The position numbers and the translations under genes are program-made. From the NCBI GenBank assembly GCA_023374045.1, contig JAIOTZ010000285.1:1-64000 (forward strand): a stretch of 64,000 nt of DNA, given 5' to 3'. The notes below the pieces were generated by a model. It searched no databases, was not told the DNA's origin, and saw only the letters and a program-made list of their open reading frames with translations. This stretch comes from Limonium bicolor (taxonomy: Eukaryota; Streptophyta; Magnoliopsida; Caryophyllales; Plumbaginaceae). Below are positions 58,903 through 64,000 of the stretch, in pieces; the stretch's first letter is position 1, and each line of letters opens with the position of its first letter.

Positions 58903-61900
58903 TGTAACACCCCTACCGCTAATACCGTCATTACTGTACAATTACTTACCTTCGCAGCGGATAATACATACTCAACGGCGGGTGTACAATGCCGCTAGTC
59001 ACCCACGTGACTAACAAGGCTAGCTACACTACTGCATACTACCGGTCTGATGAAATGAACATACCGAGTGCTCTACACAATACAATACTTCCCATTACAT
59101 ACTCAACCATAATACAATTACAACTCCAATACAATACTATACCGAGTATACTACGATCCTTAAATTACCGATACAGCTTAAGCTTCCACATTCGCATTAC
59201 ATTACAAGTACCAATCCCAACTGTACAACTACCCATGCTTACGTAGCAGTCCCCGTCCTACTCTCTCGAACGGTGGTCAGCTTCGGGTACCTGCACACTA
59301 AAAATGGTCCCCCGAGGGGGTCAGCTTACGCTGCGCATGATCTTCGCATATACCGCGTGCTAACCGCGGTACATCAACTACTTTGGGTCGAATATACATG
59401 GAGTTCATTTACATGCATACATACATACTCATGCTACAACAATACAAACAGCGATACTTACATACACAACAATTTCAATACTTAACTAAGGAAGACAGTT
59501 CGATAGTCAACCATTCGTATTCGTTAATCACTCATTACTCCTCGTACTATATTCGATATTCGCTACTCTACTCATACCTACTCCTTACTTTTACATACTC
59601 AGCACTCCATGTTCGATACTTTATTCGTACACGTTCCTTACTCCGTACTCGATACTATACTTATGCACACTCATTACTCAATACTCCTCACATACTCATA
59701 CGTACTCGTTATCAATACTTACTCATACATACTCAATACTCAATACTTACTCATACATACTTAATACTCAATACTCACTACATACTCATACTCGCTTCTT
59801 ACTCGATGCTCATTACTTTACTCATACGTACGCATACTCAATACTCATTACTTTGGTCTCTGGGCTGAGTCATACTGAAGACTCGCCACCGGCCTACATA
59901 CGAGGGCTGTACGATCAGCTCCTCAATACTCAAATGTCCGTACTACCGGACTGCTCGTATTCCCAACACTCTTCTCTCAGAGTATAATACATCTTACAGA
60001 TTAGCCTAGAAGTATCTCTCTCGATAATCTCCACTGGCTTAGGGAATTACTACTGTCTAGTATCCTCAGGTTTAAGGGTTTCCCCAACAATACGGATACT
60101 CTCATATACGGGACATACTTACATTAGTCGGGTCCTCTCATAATGGGTCGACCAGTTTACTAAGGGGTTTGGAGATCCCTCATCATTCTTCACTACTCTC
60201 ATGGTTCATATTTGTACCAAGATTAGTTCCTCTACCAGAGGTTACTTACTTACTTCCACTACTTATTGTGTGGGATCATCCATTTCGATTCTTCTATCGT
60301 TATCGGGAGGTTGTTACTCCCGTACACTCTCTCACATTCTAGTGAGTTATTGGGTTGCGTTATCGTTGTGATTCGATAGTTTAGTGCGTTGTTATTGTTC
60401 CATTGTCTCACAATAAGACTCGTACTACGAGTCATTACATACAAGACTCATCTATGAGTCGATCTACGCACCAAGTAAGCCACACAATCAATTCAAGAAA
60501 GGTTAGCTCATGCAACACACAGCAAGACATGCAAAGGAAAGGCAATAAACCGTTTCATGCTTTAGTCTTGATTAGCCGGCATACAGCACACAATCAATGT
60601 AACTCGGTTAGCACGTGGGGCATGAGAAAATCATACCTTTCACCGGGGTTAGCTTTACCGTGTGTTCCCTGTTCCTTGGTTCACACTTGTTCCCTGATAA
60701 TGTTTCAAACATGTCATTAATACTATGCTCATACGATACGTAAAGAATTTCTACTCCCGTACTTACCCCGTTATCTCATTGGTTCGGTTTATCTTAAGGT
60801 TTATAACTTGCAATTTCCTTGATTACTCCTCGTATCTGTTTATACCATCAATGACCATTAAACACCTATTAGATACTATTATCTTATACTAACATTACCG
60901 TTCGCTTTACATACTTACTAATTCTTACTTATACAATTTCATTTCCATTCTTCACTTACTTCACATTCTTATTCTAGCTTGTTTATACTCCCAATGACTC
61001 TTATTTATGATTACTTAAGTCTTAAGTAACTTATGTAACCATATCCAAACAATACCTTATCATACAGCCCTTTAAAAATTCCTCTCGGGTGATATTTTAT
61101 ATTGGTCCGGGACCTTGTCCAGCTCCTAAGTCCCGGACCACAACTAGTTGGATTCGTATTTGTTTTTGTGAAGTGGTCCGGGACCTTGTACCAGGGGCAA
61201 GTCCCGGAAGAAGAATCTGAAAACTCTCGGTTATTTTATGGCTGGTTGGTCCGGGACTTAACACCAGACCTAAGTCCCGACCATTAATGGTCTGTTACGA
61301 CTCGAAATTTCTCATGCTCTGTTCTTCTCCATTCTTGCTCTAACCAATTTCTAATGGTTCTAATGTTCATCTTACATGTTTAGCTACCTATCCAAGCAGC
61401 TAAACACACCCACATCCATTTCTAACCTCACTACACAATCTACTGATAAGTTATACTCCTCTGTTAATTTTTTTCTTCCTTCCTCCTGTTGCGGTTTCAT
61501 CGAGCTGCTGCTGCTTCTGTTTCTTTCTTTTCTTTCTTTCACCAATGTTACCAGCTCCTAAGCAAGCTAGTCTCCTCTCTAAATTTTGACATGGTGTCCC
61601 CTAAAACTTAAGGTTTTCACACATTCATTTGCTCTCACATGAAAATTCATTCAACCTGCATCAGTTTATATATATATGCGTTCAAATGCAACTCACGTTT
61701 ACAGCAGCTCATATTTGTTTCTTTGACAAATCCTTACTTACTAATACTATCAATACCATTATACTCATTCCCCCACGGTCACATTAGTTTTTCATTTGCT
61801 CAAAGCAATATTTTACCCGTACACACACATACACGCATAAGCACAAAACTGAACAGAGGTAAGTTTTTACCTTGTTTTCTTTGTGCTTCTGTTTTTCTTT

Positions 61901-63049
61901 CTTCCTTTCCTTCTCTGTTTGTTTTCTTGTTTTACTCACCGACTTGGACTTCTAGATGGAGTTTGGCAGTGAGATAAAATGCCAACCGGTTAGAAAACGA
62001 GGCATATGTTCACGGCTGTTTTGGTTTTGCATCAGAGAAAATGGAACAGATGGAATCCAAAGAAGAGTTTGGTCCTTTCTTTACCTTAGGATTTATGTGG
62101 AAAGGGAATGGAGCTTCAACCGGTGCTGTCCAGCCTTCTAACGCTCACACCCAGAAATTTAAAGTTGCTTGTTTTAAATTTTTGGAAGGTGGAGATTACT
62201 CTCCTGAATGAGGAGATTCCAACGGTGTTATTTTTGTGAGATTTGGTGGTGGTTTGGTCTCTCAAAAATGGAGGTGAAGGTGCTGTGTTTCTTGGTGTTT
62301 CAAATCGCCATTGCGGCTGCTTGGGAGGAGAAGAGAGTATGGGCTAGGTCTGTACGTGAGAGATGAGAGGAAATGAGAGGATAGGAGAGAGAATAGGTAA
62401 GTATGTTACTTTATGTTTTCTTTTAATGTTTTTGTCTTTTTGCAAGTGAGAAAGGAATTAATATTGTGAGAGAGGGGGGGCAAAAATCGGATAGCATGCA
62501 GATCCCATGTGGGTTTGAATTTCTTTTTACATTATTGGACACATAGGTTTGTGTTTATTACAGTTTACACCCCACAATTACCCGTTTTTGCACTATTCAC
62601 TCACTGGTACCCGTTTTCCGGAATTTTCTCGTTTAATTAATTTTATCGGTTCTAGACCTTCATTAATATTTATTAATGACTATTTAATTACTTATAATTA
62701 TTACGGGTCTATCTAACCCGGTAAATATCGCGTTTTCTCGGTTTCCTCAAAAAGCGCGTTTTAGGATTCGCTTGTGTTTTTAATCCGTTTTGAGGATCCG
62801 TTTTCTTCGGGAATTATTCCCGTACATCCATTAGGCATGAATAAGCCTTAAGAATCCTTTTAATACTCTTACCGAGGTCCCGTACCTCCTTTGGTTATAT
62901 AACGCTTATTGTAACGTTTTTCGTTTTTAAAGCGTTTACTCATTTCTTTGGGTTTATCTTCTTCACCCAAAAATTACTTAGGCGTTATTAGGCCCATAAA
63001 TACTATATTAGAATAATTAAATCACCATATTTAAGTTCGGGGTATTTCA
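58903..63049 (-). mobile_element. LARD C upstream LTR (C2)
   Basis: This pairs with C1. Over 58903-62250 it differs mainly by single-base losses in short runs. From about 62270 to 62500 the two differ more, including rearranged GAGAG-rich sequence. It ends GGGGTATTTCA, beside a gypsy gag fragment. Confidence 0.92.
61103..61282. repeat. GGTCCGGGAC stem-loop array in LTR C2
   Basis: Same three units as in C1, but the right arm of unit two has lost its final ACC and following bases, and the right arm of unit three lacks one G. Confidence 0.88.
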
Positions 63050-63794
63050 TCATCAATTTCTGCTACCTTTTTGTGGAAGCGTTCACTGTACTCTTTCATA
63101 GTCTCCCCCTTCCGCTGCCTCAGATCCATCAATTCTATCGTTTCCTTCTTGACTTTTTTGCTTGCGGCAAAATATTGCTGGAACTCCTCGGTTAGCTGCT
63201 TGAACCTGGTGATGGATTACGGCGGTCGTGTTGAGATCCATCCCTGCTCCCTTTTCGAAAGCGTCCCTGGAAATAAGCTGCAGAGGGCGAGAGAACTTAT
63301 TCCCTGAGTGTTCATCACAAACATGAACTTTTTGATATGTTGAGCGGGATCCCCTGTTCCGTCGTATTTCTCGACCGCCGGGGCGATAAAATGCGATGGA
63401 AGCTTCACTTTCCTTATCCTCTCCGAGAACGGATAAAGGCTCATGTCTATCTGATCGTCTTCTTCCATCTCTTCTCCGATAATGATCGTAGTATCTTTCC
63501 GGTCCTTGCTTTCTCCGACATTACTTCCTTTCAAATCTCTGTTCCTCAATAGTTCTATAGCCTTAGTCATATCATCCTACTTTCTTTGATATTCCTCATC
63601 TCTTTGCATCAGTTCTTGTTGCAGAGTCTTGTTTCCTTCCACGATCTTTTCATCGATCGATCTGATCAATCCTTTTAGCATATCCTCGAGGTCTTTTTTA
63701 GAGATGGCTTCTGGCATCTCGGAACTCATTTCCTCTTCGGTACGATTATTCTCCTCAGCGGTGCTTTTCGGCACTTCTTAGATCTCGGAGCCAT
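63050..63794 (-). pseudogene. Ty3/gypsy gag, truncated and broken
   Basis: The start is likely the ATG at 63794 (MAPRSKK), which then needs a one-base shift to reach the main frame (PKSTAEENNRTEEEM). That frame has a coiled-coil stretch (LIRSIDEKIVEGNKTLQQEL), a TAG near 63577, then the capsid motif FIAPAVEKYDGTGDPAQHIKKF, shown in part as EKYDGTGDPAQHIKKF. After another break, FKQLTEEFQQYFAASK and RKGETMKEYSERFHKKV complete a Retrotrans_gag core. The type fits plant Tat or Athila-like gypsy elements. It is cut at 63050 by LTR C2, so protease and polymerase are missing. Confidence 0.88.
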
Positions 63795-63909
63795 TTCCCG
63801 TGCTTAAATCTTGCAAAAATATGATTAGTTATTTTAGACTTTTTCCTATTGACATCAAAGAACATTTCCCTACTTCTACGTGGTTTCGTGGTTGCTTCTA
63901 GCCGTTCGT

Positions 63910-63927
63910 TTCCCACAGACGGCGCCA
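63910..63927 (-). promoter_or_regulatory. Primer-binding site of the gypsy element
   Basis: Minus strand TGGCGCCGTCTGTGGGAA follows the LTR end. This is the primer site commonly seen in Tat-type gypsy elements and differs from the iMet site used by the other elements here. Confidence 0.85.
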
Positions 63928-63929
63928 AA

Positions 63930-64000
63930 TGAAATGAAGGATTCATTCCTATCCAATTCGACCTTCCTTATTCTCCTATGTTACCTGGTTTCGATCACAA
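63930..64000 (-). mobile_element. 5' LTR of the gypsy element, partial
   Basis: On the minus strand the LTR ends CCTTCATTTCA immediately before the primer site. Only its last 71 bases lie in the window. Confidence 0.7.

Larger units (their letters stand above)
49603..63049 (-). mobile_element. LARD copy C: structurally complete non-coding LTR element, 13.4 kb
   Basis: Two LTRs (49603-53776, 4174 bp; 58903-63049, 4147 bp) flank a 5.13-kb internal domain with an iMet primer site at one end (58886-58897) and a polypurine tract at the other (53777-53792). The LTRs are nearly identical over most of their length, so the insertion is young, yet no gag or pol exists in any frame. This is a LARD: it must use proteins from another element. 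The five bases outside the element differ (CCTAG left, TCATC right), so no target duplication is visible. Left of it is LTR B2 and right of it a gypsy gag. Confidence 0.9.

Overview
This window is intergenic DNA from a plant nuclear genome, most likely a eudicot. It is packed with nested LTR retrotransposons. I see no host gene, rRNA, tRNA or CRISPR. The plant assignment rests on tRNA-iMet-type primer sites (TGGTATCAGAGC), a Ty1/copia element with a sirevirus-like layout, a Ty3/gypsy primer site of the type TTTGGCGCCGTCTG, a plant LINE ORF1 and a hAT-type MITE rich in GGGTCGGGTT-like motifs.

Layout. 1-9243: one large LTR (plus orientation) carries the ends or whole bodies of three further LTRs. 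Two are solo LTRs with perfect 5-bp target duplications (841-4919, CCCTT; 5052-8978, AGACC). 9508-11007: a probable solo LTR of a TGATAAG-type gypsy family. 11471-21626: a complete but decayed copia element (minus strand, ACTCC duplication) with gag, integrase, reverse transcriptase, RNase H and an envelope-like downstream reading frame. It has lost its protease and is interrupted by a solo gypsy LTR (12164-13847, ATATG duplication) and a hAT MITE (17422-17931). 22281-25254: two LINE pieces in opposite orientations. 25385-63049: four copies (A, B1, B2, C) of a very large non-coding LTR element with LTRs of about 4.1-4.6 kb and an internal domain of about 5.1 kb. This is the structure known as a LARD (large retrotransposon derivative). 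Copy C (49603-63049, 13.4 kb) is structurally complete. 63050-64000: the 5' end of a Ty3/gypsy element with a broken gag.

The most unusual signal is a set of GC-rich stem-loop arrays inside otherwise AT-rich LTRs. They occur in every large LTR family here except D. They share a plan (left arm, middle quasi-arm, right arm, repeated every 50-100 bp), but the arm sequence differs from family to family while staying self-complementary. The non-coding internal domains of A, B and C also keep four short hairpins. One has compensatory base changes between copies, one overlaps the primer-binding site, and one sits beside a second, internal polypurine tract. Together these suggest that the elements are carried as structured RNA and mobilised in trans by proteins encoded elsewhere. 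That last step is inference.

Coordinates of LTR ends were read directly from TG...CA termini, primer sites, polypurine tracts and target duplications. Similarities between copies were judged by eye, so no percentages are given.
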